Assembly: GCA_024234995.1 (NCBI GenBank) | Contig: JACKNF010000003.1 | Span: forward strand, 186,001-250,000 | DNA length: 64,000 nt | Reading direction: 5' to 3' | Source: Gammaproteobacteria bacterium | GTDB taxonomy: Bacteria; Pseudomonadota; Gammaproteobacteria; Competibacterales; Competibacteraceae | In this document: in pieces, positions 34,722 to 43,840 of the stretch | Numbering within the stretch: position 1 is the stretch's first letter | Layout: every line of letters begins with the position of its first letter | Position numbers and translations under genes: made by a program | The notes under the pieces: generated by a model | Databases searched by the model: none | Told to the model about the DNA's origin: nothing | Seen by the model: only the letters and a program-made list of their open reading frames with translations

Positions 34722-36050
34722 ATGAGCGCCCGCGAAGGTAATTTGGAGCCGCCAAGACGGCATCCCATTGACTGGAAAAATCCCGACTACTACCACGAAG
34801 GCTCGCTGTTCACCGAATTGGAGCGGGTCTTCGATATCTGCCACGGCTGCCGGCGTTGTGTCAGCCTGTGTAATGCGTTCCCTAAGCTTTTCGATCTCAT
34901 CGACGAGGGTGAGACCGGCGAGGTAGACGGCATTCCGAAAGCCAGATACGGGGAGGTAGTGGATCAATGCTACCTCTGCGACGTGTGCTTCATGACCAAG
35001 TGCCCCTATGTACCCCCTCACCCCTGGAACCTGGATTTTCCGCACCTGATGCTGCGGGCCAAGGCGGTCAAGTTCAAGAAAGGCGAAGTCACCTTCAGGG
35101 ACAAGCTGCTGACCAGCACCGACGCCTTGGGCAAGTTGCTGGCGATTCCCGTGGTGGCGCAAACGGTCAACGCTACTAACAAAAACAAAGCCATGCGCGG
35201 CATGATGGACAAACTGCTGAAAGTCCACCGTGACCGCCAGCTTCCCGGCTACGCCCCGAAGCCTTTCCGTGCCAATGCTCAAGCCGAAGCTCATTTTCCA
35301 GTACGCGACGGCCAGCGCACCCCCGGCAAGGCAGCGATTTTTTCCACCTGCTACATCAATTACAACGAACCGGGCATTGGCCATGACCTGCTAAAGATTC
35401 TGGCCCACAATGAGATTCCTGCCATCCTCGTCGAAAAAGAAGCCTGCTGCGGAATGCCGAAGCTTGAACTTGGCGACCTGGAATCAGTCAATCGGCTGAA
35501 AGAAGCCAACATTCCAGTGCTGGCAAAGCGGGCGCGTGAAGGCTACGCGATTTTGACCGCCATTCCCTCTTGCACCCTGATGTTCAAGCAAGAATTGCCG
35601 CTGCTCTACCCGGAGGATGCTGACGTTCAGGCGGTGGCCGGGGCTATGTTCGATCCATTCGAATACCTCGCGCTGCGTAATAAGGATGGGCTACTCAAGA
35701 CCGACTTCAAGCAACCGCTTGGCACGGTTTCTTACCACATCCCCTGCCATCTCCGGGTTCAGAACCTGGGGCAGAAAACGCGCGAGTTGCTGCAATTGAT
35801 TCCGGACACGACCGTCCATACCGTGGAGCGCTGTGCCGGCCACGACGGTACCTGGGGTGTAAAGAGTGAATACTTTGACACCTCGATGAAAATTGGCCGG
35901 CCCGTCTTCAAGCAAATGGCCGAAGCGAATCCAGATTACGTCAGTTCGGACTGCGCGATCGCCGGTCGCCATATCTGTCAGGGCATGGGCGAAACCCCGG
36001 CACAGAAGCAACATCCCATCTCCCTGATCCGGATCGCCTACGGGCTTTGA
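34722..36050 (+). CDS. GlpC/HdrD-like Fe-S oxidoreductase of the rubrerythrin cluster
   Basis: A 442-residue soluble protein. Two [4Fe-4S] motifs, CHGCRRCVSLC (~residues 42-52) and CYLCDVCFMTKCP (~85-97), are followed by two CCG-type domains (CCGMPKLELGD; PCHLRVQNLG with CAGHDGTWG). The layout is that of GlpC and of heterodisulfide reductase D subunits, without a flavin domain. The second cluster has one extra residue before its last Cys. Place between rubrerythrin and DUF3501 suggests it feeds electrons to rubrerythrin for peroxide reduction; that is inference from context. SD GAGGAG seven bases before the ATG. Confidence 0.85.
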   Translation: MSAREGNLEPPRRHPIDWKNPDYYHEGSLFTELERVFDICHGCRRCVSLCNAFPKLFDLIDEGETGEVDGIPKARYGEVVDQCYLCDVCFMTKCPYVPPHPWNLDFPHLMLRAKAVKFKKGEVTFRDKLLTSTDALGKLLAIPVVAQTVNATNKNKAMRGMMDKLLKVHRDRQLPGYAPKPFRANAQAEAHFPVRDGQRTPGKAAIFSTCYINYNEPGIGHDLLKILAHNEIPAILVEKEACCGMPKLELGDLESVNRLKEANIPVLAKRAREGYAILTAIPSCTLMFKQELPLLYPEDADVQAVAGAMFDPFEYLALRNKDGLLKTDFKQPLGTVSYHIPCHLRVQNLGQKTRELLQLIPDTTVHTVERCAGHDGTWGVKSEYFDTSMKIGRPVFKQMAEANPDYVSSDCAIAGRHICQGMGETPAQKQHPISLIRIAYGL

Positions 36051-36066
36051 CTGCGGAGGACCCGCC

Positions 36067-36651
36067 ATGCCAGCCATCACTCGTGACAGCCTGATGTCAT
36101 TGGAACAGTACGCTCGGGAACGCCCCACGTTCCGGAAGCGGGTGCTCGCTCACAAACAGAATCGCAGTCTGGCGCTCGGCAAGCACCTGACCCTGCTTTT
36201 CGAAGATGAACTGACCATTCGCTATCAGATTCAGGAAATGCTGCGGATCGAAAAAATTTTCGAAGAAGACGGCATCGAAGGTGAGCTGGAAGCGTATAAC
36301 CCTCTGGTGCCGAATGGCAGTAATTTCAAGGCTACGCTACTCATCGAATACCCAGACTTTGAAGAACGGAGATACATGCTCACCCGCCTAAAAGGAATCG
36401 AGGATGCGATCTGGGTCCAAGTGGAAGGGTGCGAGCGCATATTTGCAATCGCTGATGAGGATTTGGAGCGGGAAAATGACGAAAAAACCAGTGCTGTGCA
36501 TTTTCTGCGCTTCGAACTCACGCCCGAAATGCAGCGCCGGTTGAAAGAGGGAGCGCCATTGGGCATCGGCGCCAGTCACCCGGAATACGCCGCCGAGGTT
36601 TCAGCAATACCCGAACCTCTACGGCTGTCGCTGCGGGCCGATCTGGCTTAG
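36067..36651 (+). CDS. DUF3501 family protein
   Basis: A 194-residue cytoplasmic protein. Motifs typical of DUF3501 are visible: MTRDSLMSLEQYA-like start (ITRDSLMSLEQYARERP), ERRYMLTRLKG is partly kept as RRYMLTRLKGIEDAIWV, and the conserved front half contains GKHLTLLFEDELTIRYQIQE. Function unknown. It follows the Fe-S oxidoreductase by 16 bp (SD GGAGG) and closes the trio. Conservation of the trio suggests a role in oxidant defence, possibly as assembly or electron-transfer helper. Confidence 0.85.
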   Translation: MPAITRDSLMSLEQYARERPTFRKRVLAHKQNRSLALGKHLTLLFEDELTIRYQIQEMLRIEKIFEEDGIEGELEAYNPLVPNGSNFKATLLIEYPDFEERRYMLTRLKGIEDAIWVQVEGCERIFAIADEDLERENDEKTSAVHFLRFELTPEMQRRLKEGAPLGIGASHPEYAAEVSAIPEPLRLSLRADLA

Positions 36652-36733
36652 AATGAGAAATCTTGAAAATAAGCCAGTAAAATCAATTTATTGACAATAA
36701 AACTCGCTTGTCCGCAGTTTTACTTGATCATCG

Positions 36734-36750
36734 CCCGCAAGCGGGTTTTT
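36734..36750 (+). terminator. Rho-independent terminator after the rubrerythrin operon
   Basis: CCCGC-AA-GCGGG followed directly by TTTTT, 82 bp behind the DUF3501 stop. The stem is short but GC-only. It separates this operon from gcvPB. Confidence 0.6.
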
Positions 36751-36861
36751 ACGTATCGGGATTTGGTATCATGGATTGCCATCTATTGAGAACAGCGATT
36801 ACTTTTTACTGGCTTTGCCAAATGAATTAAATGTTCTCCTAACCTGAATGGACGCCTCCCT

Positions 36862-38319
36862 ATGCTGATTTTCGACCAATCCCGGCCTGGCCGGCAGGGT
36901 GTTATTCCCGCCACCGCTCCCAGCGGAGCCTTGTCCGGCCTGCCGATCAACCTGCGCCGCACTAAACCCGCCCCCCTGCCGGAAGTCTCAGAGCTTCAGG
37001 CCGTGCGTCACTATACCCGTCTGTCACAGAAGAATTTCTCCATCGACACCCATTTCTACCCGCTCGGTTCCTGCACGATGAAGTACAACCCGCGAGCCTG
37101 CCACCGGCTGGCCTCGCTGCCCGGTTTTCTGAACCGTCACCCGTTGGCGCCGGAGAGCATCAGCCAAGGTTTTCTAGCCTGTCTGTATGAGTTGCAGGAA
37201 ATGCTGCAGGAAGTGACTGGGATGCATGCGGTCTCGCTGACGCCCATGGCTGGCGCCCAGGGCGAGTTTGCCGGGGTAGCGATGATTCGCGCCTATCATG
37301 CCGCGCACAACGATCACGCACGCCGGGAAATCCTGATCCCCGACGCGGCGCATGGCACCAATCCTGCCACTGCCATCATGTGCGGTTTCACTGTCCGGGA
37401 AATTCCCACTGATGTGCATGGCGATGTTGATCTTGCCACCTTGCGCCAAGTTACCGGGCCGCAAACTGCTGGGCTGATGCTGACTAATCCCTCGACGCTA
37501 GGCGTATTCGAGCGGCGCATCACCGAGATCGCCGCCATCGTTCACAATGCCGGCGGCCTACTCTACTACGACGGCGCCAACCTCAACGCTATTCTCGGCA
37601 AGGCCCGGCCTGGCGACATGGGCTTTGACGTGATGCACATGAATTTGCATAAAACCTTTGCCACCCCGCATGGCGGCGGCGGTCCCGGCTCGGGACCCGT
37701 GGCAGCCAACGCCCGGCTGGAACCCTTCCTGCCCGTACCACGGGCCGCTAAGGAAGGTGAGCATTACCACTGGCTCAGCGAGGTTGACTGCCAGCAGAGC
37801 ATTGGCCGGTTATCGGCGTTTATGGGCAATGCCGGGGTTATCTTACGCGCCTATATTTACGCCCGGATGCTAGGCCGGGCCGGCATGGGCCGAGTTGCTG
37901 ATTACTCGGCCTTGAACGCCAATTATCTGATGGCAGAGCTGGTGAAGGCTGGATTCGATCCTGCTTTCCCGCAACGGCGGGCCACCCATGAATTCATCAT
38001 CACTCTTAAACGTCAAGCCAAAACACTGGGCATTACGGCCATGGACTTTGCCAAGCGGTTGCTTGATCTCGGCTACCACGCGCCGACCACGTATTTTCCA
38101 ATGCTGGTGCCGGAATGCCTGCTGATTGAACCCACTGAAACCGAGTGCAAAGAGGAACTGGATGGCTTTATTGCAGCGATGCGGCAAATTCAACAGGAAG
38201 CGGAAACCAGACCTGATCTGGTCAAGGGCGCCCCGCATCATCGGCCGGTGCGCCGTTTAGATGAGGTACGGGCTGCCCGCGACATGGATCTGGCTTGGCA
38301 TCCCGCCGGCGAGGCCTGA
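36862..38319 (+). CDS. gcvPB: Glycine dehydrogenase (decarboxylating) subunit 2
   Basis: A 485-residue PLP enzyme, the beta half of the two-subunit P-protein of the glycine cleavage system. It decarboxylates glycine and passes the aminomethyl group to GcvH. PLP lysine K264 lies in HMNLHKTFATPHGGGGPGSG; the N-terminal FYPLGSCTMKYNP is also diagnostic. Normally gcvPA, gcvH and gcvT precede it; here the gene before it belongs to another operon and ends with a terminator, so the partner genes must be elsewhere. dgkA follows after 6 bp. Confidence 0.95.
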   Translation: MLIFDQSRPGRQGVIPATAPSGALSGLPINLRRTKPAPLPEVSELQAVRHYTRLSQKNFSIDTHFYPLGSCTMKYNPRACHRLASLPGFLNRHPLAPESISQGFLACLYELQEMLQEVTGMHAVSLTPMAGAQGEFAGVAMIRAYHAAHNDHARREILIPDAAHGTNPATAIMCGFTVREIPTDVHGDVDLATLRQVTGPQTAGLMLTNPSTLGVFERRITEIAAIVHNAGGLLYYDGANLNAILGKARPGDMGFDVMHMNLHKTFATPHGGGGPGSGPVAANARLEPFLPVPRAAKEGEHYHWLSEVDCQQSIGRLSAFMGNAGVILRAYIYARMLGRAGMGRVADYSALNANYLMAELVKAGFDPAFPQRRATHEFIITLKRQAKTLGITAMDFAKRLLDLGYHAPTTYFPMLVPECLLIEPTETECKEELDGFIAAMRQIQQEAETRPDLVKGAPHHRPVRRLDEVRAARDMDLAWHPAGEA

Positions 38320-38325
38320 GCAGTC

Positions 38326-38688
38326 ATGGCTTTCCAACAACATACTGGCTGGCGCCGGCTGGTCAATGCAACCGGCTACTCCTGGGCTGGATTGAGAGCT
38401 GCCTGGCGCAATGAGGAAGCATTCCGCCAAGAAGGGCTGCTTTGCGCAATTATGACGCCATTAGCGTTATGGCTCGGCAATAATGCAGTGGAGCGATCGC
38501 TGCTCATCGGCAGCCTGTTGCTGATCGTGATCGTCGAATTACTCAACACCGGTATCGAAGCTGCTATTGATCGCATCGGCCCAGAGCGTCATGAACTCTC
38601 TGGCCGCGCCAAGGATATCGGCTCAGCAGCGGTGTTCATGGCCTTGCTAAACGCTGCCGTGGTCTGGCTGCTGATTCTGTTGAGCTGA
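38326..38688 (+). CDS. dgkA: Diacylglycerol kinase
   Basis: A 120-residue trimeric membrane kinase that phosphorylates diacylglycerol released by membrane-derived oligosaccharide synthesis. The family signature EAFRQEG and the active-site helix VELLNTGIEAAIDRI are present. Three TM helices lie at about 40-55, 57-75 and 98-118. The RHELSGRAKDIGSAAVF segment binds the ATP site. It starts 6 bp after gcvPB, probably cotranscribed. Confidence 0.95.
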   Translation: MAFQQHTGWRRLVNATGYSWAGLRAAWRNEEAFRQEGLLCAIMTPLALWLGNNAVERSLLIGSLLLIVIVELLNTGIEAAIDRIGPERHELSGRAKDIGSAAVFMALLNAAVVWLLILLS

Positions 38689-38704
38689 TGATTTGCCCTG
38701 TCCC

Positions 38705-38785
38705 AAGCCTGTCTTGCCTGACTCACCCATTATTATCTTTAAATCCTTTCCGGAAGCAGCACTGGAAGGCCGGAATGACAGGCTT
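38705..38785. repeat. Nested imperfect palindrome after dgkA
   Basis: Outer arms AAGCCTGTC (38705-38713) and GACAGGCTT (38777-38785), inner arms TTCCGG (38748-38753) and CCGGAA (38770-38775). An 81-bp folded element in the intergenic space; no T-run, so perhaps a decayed mobile repeat. Confidence 0.4.
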
Positions 38786-38893
38786 CTTCCTAACTGTTCC
38801 AGACATAGGGTGACCTGAATCCGGATTTTTTCCAGAAAAACCGGTATGATTTTAATCTAATTGACAGATAACGTTATCTTGAGCAGCGATTCA

Positions 38894-39379
38894 ATGAAAA
38901 TAATGACTCGACTATTTTTGATTTTTTGCCTTATTTTGGGAATGCCCGTTCTGGCCGCTGAACCGGGGACCATCCAAATTACCGGACCTTGGGCGCGCGA
39001 AAGTCCTCCGGCCGTCACCAATGGTGCTGCGTACATGATGCTCACCAATACGGGGCCAGCGGCTGACCGCTTGTTGGAAGGTTCAAGCGAAGTGGCAGAA
39101 ACCATTGAGCTGCATACCCATCTCATGGAGAACCATGTCGCTAAAATGCGTAAGGTCGACATGATTGAAGTAGCTCCCGGTCAGTCGACAATGCTGCAAC
39201 CGGGGGGATTTCACATCATGTTAATCGGTCTGAAGCAGCCCTTGACCGCAGGCCAGACTTTTCCATTGACCTTGCGTTTCGAGAACGCTGGCACAATCCT
39301 GGTTCAAGTTATGGTGCGCGGCAAGGATGCAGGAACGGCTTCCGGCAACGGTCATGCCCATCACCACCATTCTGATTAG
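38894..39379 (+). CDS. Periplasmic copper chaperone PCuAC
   Basis: A 161-residue protein of the DUF461/PCuAC family. Signal peptide ~5-22 (LFLIFCLILGMPVLAAEP) is followed by PWARESPPAVTNGAAYM and the Cu(I) ligands: His/Met in ELHTHLMENHVAKMRKVD and a later FHIMLIGL. The C-terminal GNGHAHHHHSD tail adds a His cluster that could bind more copper. It passes Cu to cytochrome oxidase Cu-A together with SCO1, whose gene follows 6 bp later. The start was set at the ATG at 38894; a TTG 33 bp earlier has no SD. Confidence 0.9.
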   Translation: MKIMTRLFLIFCLILGMPVLAAEPGTIQITGPWARESPPAVTNGAAYMMLTNTGPAADRLLEGSSEVAETIELHTHLMENHVAKMRKVDMIEVAPGQSTMLQPGGFHIMLIGLKQPLTAGQTFPLTLRFENAGTILVQVMVRGKDAGTASGNGHAHHHHSD

Positions 39380-39385
39380 CACGCG

Positions 39386-40072
39386 ATGCAACCCTTGAAT
39401 GCAAAAGGCCCTTTTGACACGACTGCCCGGCGCATCACGCCCCGCAGAAAAATGCTGCTGGTGCTGTCGGCAGGAATACTGGCTTTCGGCCTAGGTTTAT
39501 GGCTGAACTTCGAATTTATCCCTAATCGTATTGAACCACCGGCTATTGCCGGTATCTTCTTGGCGCCTCCCAAACCGGTCGAAGATTTCACACTGATCGA
39601 CCAGAATGGGCAACAGTTCAATAAGGAACGCTGGCGTGGAAAGTGGACTTTTCTATATTTTGGTTACACATTTTGCCCGGATGTCTGTCCCTTAGCGTTA
39701 CTGGAACTGAATAAAACGCAGAAGATCCTGGCGCAAGAAAATCTGGATCAAAACAATGCTTACCTGTTGATTTCCGTTGACCCGAACCGGGATACACCCG
39801 AACGTTTGGGACAGTATGCAACTTATTTCAACCCCCGGTTTAAAGGTGCTACGGGGACACCGGAACAATTGGCTGGACTGGCCCGGCAGTTCGGCGTTTA
39901 TTACAAGATTCCTGATGCGCCAGAAGGGAATTACACGGTTGATCATTCATCAACTGTGATGCTTATCGATCCGCAGATCCGATTACGCGCGGTCTTTACC
40001 GACGACAAACCGGAAATTATGGCTGCCGATTTCCGGAAGATTCTCGAATACGATGCAGCCCATAATAAATAA
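39386..40072 (+). CDS. SCO1/SenC copper-binding assembly factor
   Basis: A 228-residue membrane-anchored thioredoxin-fold protein. One TM (~25-45, LLVLSAGILAFGLGLWL) precedes the SCO domain: FTLIDQNGQQFN, copper cysteines in YTFCPDVCPLAL and the ligand His in YTVDHSSTVMLID. It delivers copper to the Cu-A site of cytochrome c oxidase or acts as a thiol reductase. It is translated right after the PCuAC gene. Convergent with cysH 12 bp downstream. Confidence 0.95.
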   Translation: MQPLNAKGPFDTTARRITPRRKMLLVLSAGILAFGLGLWLNFEFIPNRIEPPAIAGIFLAPPKPVEDFTLIDQNGQQFNKERWRGKWTFLYFGYTFCPDVCPLALLELNKTQKILAQENLDQNNAYLLISVDPNRDTPERLGQYATYFNPRFKGATGTPEQLAGLARQFGVYYKIPDAPEGNYTVDHSSTVMLIDPQIRLRAVFTDDKPEIMAADFRKILEYDAAHNK

Positions 40073-40084
40073 CCCTTTCTAGTC

Positions 40085-40822
40085 TTAAACGTGCTCGTGC
40101 AAACCGCACTCGCGTTTGAGACCAAAAAAACGGGTATCTTCCGGGCTCATGCCATCTACTAGCCGATGGCTAGTATGCACATCGCCGATAGAGACATAGC
40201 CTTGCTCCCAGAGCGGGTGATAAGGCAGTTCGTATTTGCTAAGGTAGCGGTAAATGTCGCGATCAGTCCAATCGATCACCGGGTGAACTTTGCAGCGGCC
40301 ATTACGCCATAACAGTACATCGAGATGCTGACGGCTCTTGGCCTGCTGCCGCCGCAAACCGGAAATCCAAGCTCCCACACCAAGATCGCGAAGCGCTCGT
40401 TGCATCGGTTCAACTTTGTTCAACTGGTTGTAGCGATTGATCCCCTCTATTCCCTGCTCCCAGAGCTTGCCGTATCGAGCCTCTTGCCAAGCCGGGCTGT
40501 GTTGGGCGCGGTGAATATGGAGATTAAGGGACAACCGTTCAGTCAACTCGTCAATGAAATGGTAGGTCTCCGGGAACAGATAACCGGTATCGACCAGCAA
40601 AACGGGAATTTCCGGCCATTGCTGGGTGACCATATGCAAACAGACCGCTGACTGTGCGCCAAAGCTGGAGGTCATTACGATCCGGCTGGAAAAATTTTCC
40701 AACGCCCACGCCACACGCTGCTCGGCAGACACAGCTTCCAATTCACGGTTCATCGCTTCCAGATCGAACCACGGCTGATCGACGGGCTGTTGAAAAAGAG
40801 TCTGCGTCTGTGCCGGATTCAT
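40085..40822 (-). CDS. cysH: Phosphoadenylyl-sulfate reductase CysH
   Basis: A 245-residue PAPS reductase. PP-loop type start SSFGAQSAVCLHM, arginine-rich RDLGVGAWISGLRRQQAKSR, and the C-terminal catalytic Cys in KRECGLHEHV. The CC pair of APS reductases that binds a [4Fe-4S] cluster is absent, so the substrate should be PAPS with thioredoxin as donor. The start was set at 40822 (AAGGA twelve bases before ATG). The other genes of sulfate assimilation are not in the window. Confidence 0.9.
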   Translation of the reverse strand: MNPAQTQTLFQQPVDQPWFDLEAMNRELEAVSAEQRVAWALENFSSRIVMTSSFGAQSAVCLHMVTQQWPEIPVLLVDTGYLFPETYHFIDELTERLSLNLHIHRAQHSPAWQEARYGKLWEQGIEGINRYNQLNKVEPMQRALRDLGVGAWISGLRRQQAKSRQHLDVLLWRNGRCKVHPVIDWTDRDIYRYLSKYELPYHPLWEQGYVSIGDVHTSHRLVDGMSPEDTRFFGLKRECGLHEHV

Positions 40823-40923
40823 CTTAAGGTTCCTTGTCATGATGGCAGGTTGGAAAAACAAGAGCCGGAATGTCTGACTGTTTAGCTGTAGAATTTAGCA
40901 GGGTACTTATAAATCCAAAAGAA

Positions 40924-40935
40924 ATAGATATCTAT
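40924..40935. promoter_or_regulatory. Perfect 12-bp palindrome between cysH and mnmG
   Basis: ATAGATATCTAT is self-complementary and lies in an AT-rich 173-bp divergent promoter region. It could be an operator, but AT-rich palindromes also occur by chance. Confidence 0.3.
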
Positions 40936-40995
40936 ATATTTATTCCTTTTAGATATTAATACACTTAACATCCTAATCTTTACTTCCATTCCTAC

Positions 40996-42900
40996 ATGAT
41001 CCATCTCATGCACTATTCTGAAACTTTTGATGTAATCGTGATCGGTGGCGGCCACGCAGGTACGGAAGCGTGCATGGCCACGGCACGCATGGGTCTAAAC
41101 ACCTTGCTGCTAACCCATACGATCGAAACTGTAGGCGCCATGAGTTGTAACCCAGCGATTGGTGGTATTGGCAAAGGTCATCTGGTCAAGGAAGTTGATG
41201 CACTCGGCGGCGTTATGGCGCGGGCTGCCGACCAGGCAGGTATCCAATTCCGTATTCTGAACAGCCGCAAAGGACCTGCGGTACGCGCTACCCGTTGCCA
41301 AGCAGACCGGGCACGCTACCGGTCAGCCGTACGAATGCTGATTGAAAACCAACCCCATCTGCGGGTATTTCAGCAGGCCGCCGCTGATCTGATCGTCGAA
41401 GGCAGCCGGGTTACCGGAGTCATCACCCAAACAGGCATCCGTTTCGCTGCAAGAGCAGTGGTGCTAACCGCAGGCACGTTTCTGGCCGGGCGCATTCATG
41501 TCGGGCTGACAAATTACGAAGGTGGCCGGGCCGGCGACCCCCCTTCTAACGCTTTAGCAGCACGCTTGCGGGAATTACCTTTGCGTGCAGGCCGGCTCAA
41601 AACGGGTACTCCACCCCGGCTAGACGGGCGCAGCATCGATTTCACACAATTAACTGAACAGCCCGGCGATGAACCCTGTCCCGTATTTTCTTATCTTGGC
41701 TCGGTTGATGAACACCCGCAGCAGATCTCCTGCTGGATCACACATACCAATGAACGAACCCATGACATCATCCGCAGCGGTCTGGATCGCTCGCCGATGT
41801 ACACCGGGGTGATTGAAGGTATTGGCCCACGCTACTGCCCATCGATTGAGGACAAAATTCACCGCTTTGCCAGCAAGAACTCCCATCAGATTTTTCTAGA
41901 GCCGGAAGGTTTGCAGACTCACGAATTTTATCCCAATGGCATCTCCACCAGCCTGCCGTTTGATATTCAATATCAACTGGTGCGTTCGATGAAAGGCTTG
42001 GAGAATGCCCATATCACCCGGCCTGGCTATGCGATTGAATATGACTTTTTCGATCCACGTGATCTCGACTACTCTTTGCAAACCCGTTCCGTTCAAGGTT
42101 TATTCTTTGCCGGACAGATTAATGGCACTACGGGTTATGAGGAAGCCGCTGCGCAAGGCTTGCTGGCCGGAATTAATGCTGGACGGTATGTCCGCGCTGA
42201 GGCGCCATGGTGGCCGAACCGCGATGAGGCTTATCTCGGCGTCTTGATCGATGATCTCATCACCCGGGGCGCGACGGAACCCTACCGGATGTTTACCAGC
42301 CGCGCCGAACACCGCTTGTTGTTGCGCGAGGACAATGCCGACTTGCGTCTCACTGAAATAGGACACCGGTTGGGATTGGTCGATGATGAGCGCTGGCAAG
42401 CGTTCGAAACCAAACGTGAAGCGATTGAGCAAGAAAATCAGCGGTTATATGCATTATGGGTACGTCCGGGCCAACTCGCTGAAAATGATATACAACAGGT
42501 TTTACAAGGCCCGCTCGCGAGGGAGAGTCGCGCTGCCGAGCTACTGCGCCGGCCCGAAGTCAGTTATGCGGGATTGATGCGCCTACCCGGCATCGGTCCT
42601 AGCGTCGCCGATCCCCAGGTCGCCGGGCAAGTGGAAATTCAAGCCAAATATGCCGGCTACATCGGGCGGCAACGCGAAGAGATCGAACGGCAGCGCCGTC
42701 ATGAAGAACTGGTGCTTCCGGCCGATTTGGACTATACCGCAGTTCATGGTCTATCGCGGGAAGTGCGAGAGAAGCTGGACCGCCATCGGCCCCAGACCTT
42801 AGGCCAGGCCGGTCGCGTTCCGGGAGTAACTCCTGCTGCAGTTTCTCTGCTGTTGATTCATCTCAAACGCCGCCCATCCCGCCAGAATACTGGCGAGTAG
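40996..42900 (+). CDS. mnmG: tRNA uridine 5-carboxymethylaminomethyl modification enzyme MnmG
   Basis: A 634-residue FAD protein that with MnmE modifies U34 of several tRNAs. N-terminal Rossmann motif IVIGGGHAGTEACMA, the SCNPAIGGIGKGHLVKEVD stretch, DGRSIDFTQL and the C-terminal YAGYIGRQREEIERQ with DYTAVHGLSREVREKL are all diagnostic. Either the first ATG or the one at 41008 may be used; the second sits nearer the family start. The gene is monocistronic here; rsmG and parAB, its common partners, are absent. Confidence 0.95.
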   Translation: MIHLMHYSETFDVIVIGGGHAGTEACMATARMGLNTLLLTHTIETVGAMSCNPAIGGIGKGHLVKEVDALGGVMARAADQAGIQFRILNSRKGPAVRATRCQADRARYRSAVRMLIENQPHLRVFQQAAADLIVEGSRVTGVITQTGIRFAARAVVLTAGTFLAGRIHVGLTNYEGGRAGDPPSNALAARLRELPLRAGRLKTGTPPRLDGRSIDFTQLTEQPGDEPCPVFSYLGSVDEHPQQISCWITHTNERTHDIIRSGLDRSPMYTGVIEGIGPRYCPSIEDKIHRFASKNSHQIFLEPEGLQTHEFYPNGISTSLPFDIQYQLVRSMKGLENAHITRPGYAIEYDFFDPRDLDYSLQTRSVQGLFFAGQINGTTGYEEAAAQGLLAGINAGRYVRAEAPWWPNRDEAYLGVLIDDLITRGATEPYRMFTSRAEHRLLLREDNADLRLTEIGHRLGLVDDERWQAFETKREAIEQENQRLYALWVRPGQLAENDIQQVLQGPLARESRAAELLRRPEVSYAGLMRLPGIGPSVADPQVAGQVEIQAKYAGYIGRQREEIERQRRHEELVLPADLDYTAVHGLSREVREKLDRHRPQTLGQAGRVPGVTPAAVSLLLIHLKRRPSRQNTGE

Positions 42901-43079
42901 TTGCCCGAAATAGTGATTTCTATTAGTTTCACCTCGCTTGAAACATGCAGCGCGACCTGACGCGCAAGACCTGCGTCATTCCTGCTATTCTTGATTGGTT
43001 AGGCGATTCCTTAAATTTCGCGGCCCGGCCTCAGCGCCAGCGGTCAAATTTGCAGTCCTGAAGTACAAGGATTTTTCCG

Positions 43080-43418
43080 ATGAAAGTCAATGTCAGCGTT
43101 GAAGCCACTGCCCACGAAATGCGCGAGTTTCTGGGTCTGCCAAACATTCAGCCTCTGCACGACGATATTTTGCAGACGATCCGTGACAACGTGCAGCGCG
43201 GCGCGATCAATTTCGATGCACTGAGCTTATTCAAGCCGTTGTTACCCACTCAATTTCATTCGATGGAAATGGTGCAGAAATTCTGGGAGGCGGTTGCCAA
43301 GGCCAGCGGCGGGAATATGGCAACTGCAGCCAAAGATATGGCAGACCGCAAAACCGACGCCTCGCAGGAACCGCGTGAGAAAGACACGGTACACAGCAGT
43401 ACTGATAAACCCGCATAA
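43080..43418 (+). CDS. DUF6489-like small protein
   Basis: A 112-residue protein. The N-terminal MKVNVSVEATAHEMREFLGLPNIQPLHDD matches my memory of DUF6489 (start MKVN..., FxGLPD, PL). The middle carries hydrophobic heptads and FHSMEMVQKFWEAVAK, similar in feel to phasin-like helices; the last ~30 residues are polar and disordered. Function is unknown. It precedes a receiver gene by 41 bp and may share its promoter. Confidence 0.6.
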   Translation: MKVNVSVEATAHEMREFLGLPNIQPLHDDILQTIRDNVQRGAINFDALSLFKPLLPTQFHSMEMVQKFWEAVAKASGGNMATAAKDMADRKTDASQEPREKDTVHSSTDKPA

Positions 43419-43459
43419 TATCGCCCGAGCGAATAAACCCGCTGACCGGGAGAGTGGAC

Positions 43460-43834
43460 ATGGCTAACAAAATTCTAGTGGTGGACGATGAACCGAATAT
43501 CGTTCTGTCCTTGGAGTTTTTGATGAAGCAAGCGGGCTTCCAAGTGCGGACTGCCTCGGATGGCGAAGCGGCGCTGGCCGCTATCTTTGCCGACCCGCCA
43601 GATCTGGTGTTGCTTGATGTGATGATGCCTCGCAAGAATGGCTATGAAGTCTGTCAGGCGATTCGCGCCAATCCAGACTGGGCTGGTGTTCGCATTATCA
43701 TGCTAACGGCCAAAGGACGTGAGGTCGAAAAGGAAAAGGGATTAGCATTGGGTGCGGATGACTACATCACAAAACCTTTCTCGACTCAGGAGGTGGTGGA
43801 GCGGGTTCGCGAGTTGCTCGCTGAAACGGACTGA
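43460..43834 (+). CDS. Single-domain response regulator
   Basis: A 124-residue receiver: ILVVDDEPNIV, phosphoacceptor in LVLLDVMMPRKNGYEV, switch Thr in IIMLTAKG and Lys in YITKPFSTQEVV. No output domain. It is the first gene of a module (43460-48990) with a pseudokinase-exonuclease fusion, a two-TM protein and a symporter-kinase fusion, and is the natural target of that last kinase. The start is the ATG at 43460 rather than a GTG two codons earlier; SD GGGAGAG. Confidence 0.92.
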   Translation: MANKILVVDDEPNIVLSLEFLMKQAGFQVRTASDGEAALAAIFADPPDLVLLDVMMPRKNGYEVCQAIRANPDWAGVRIIMLTAKGREVEKEKGLALGADDYITKPFSTQEVVERVRELLAETD

Positions 43835-43840
43835 ACCATC

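Noticed and set aside
34611..35384. 257-codon frame antisense to the Fe-S oxidoreductase
   Set aside because: Overlaps a gene with clear Fe-S motifs; length is explained by GC-rich third positions.
36652..36861. Glycine riboswitch before gcvPB
   Set aside because: I could not find the tandem aptamer pattern; the region holds a terminator and AT-rich sequence only.
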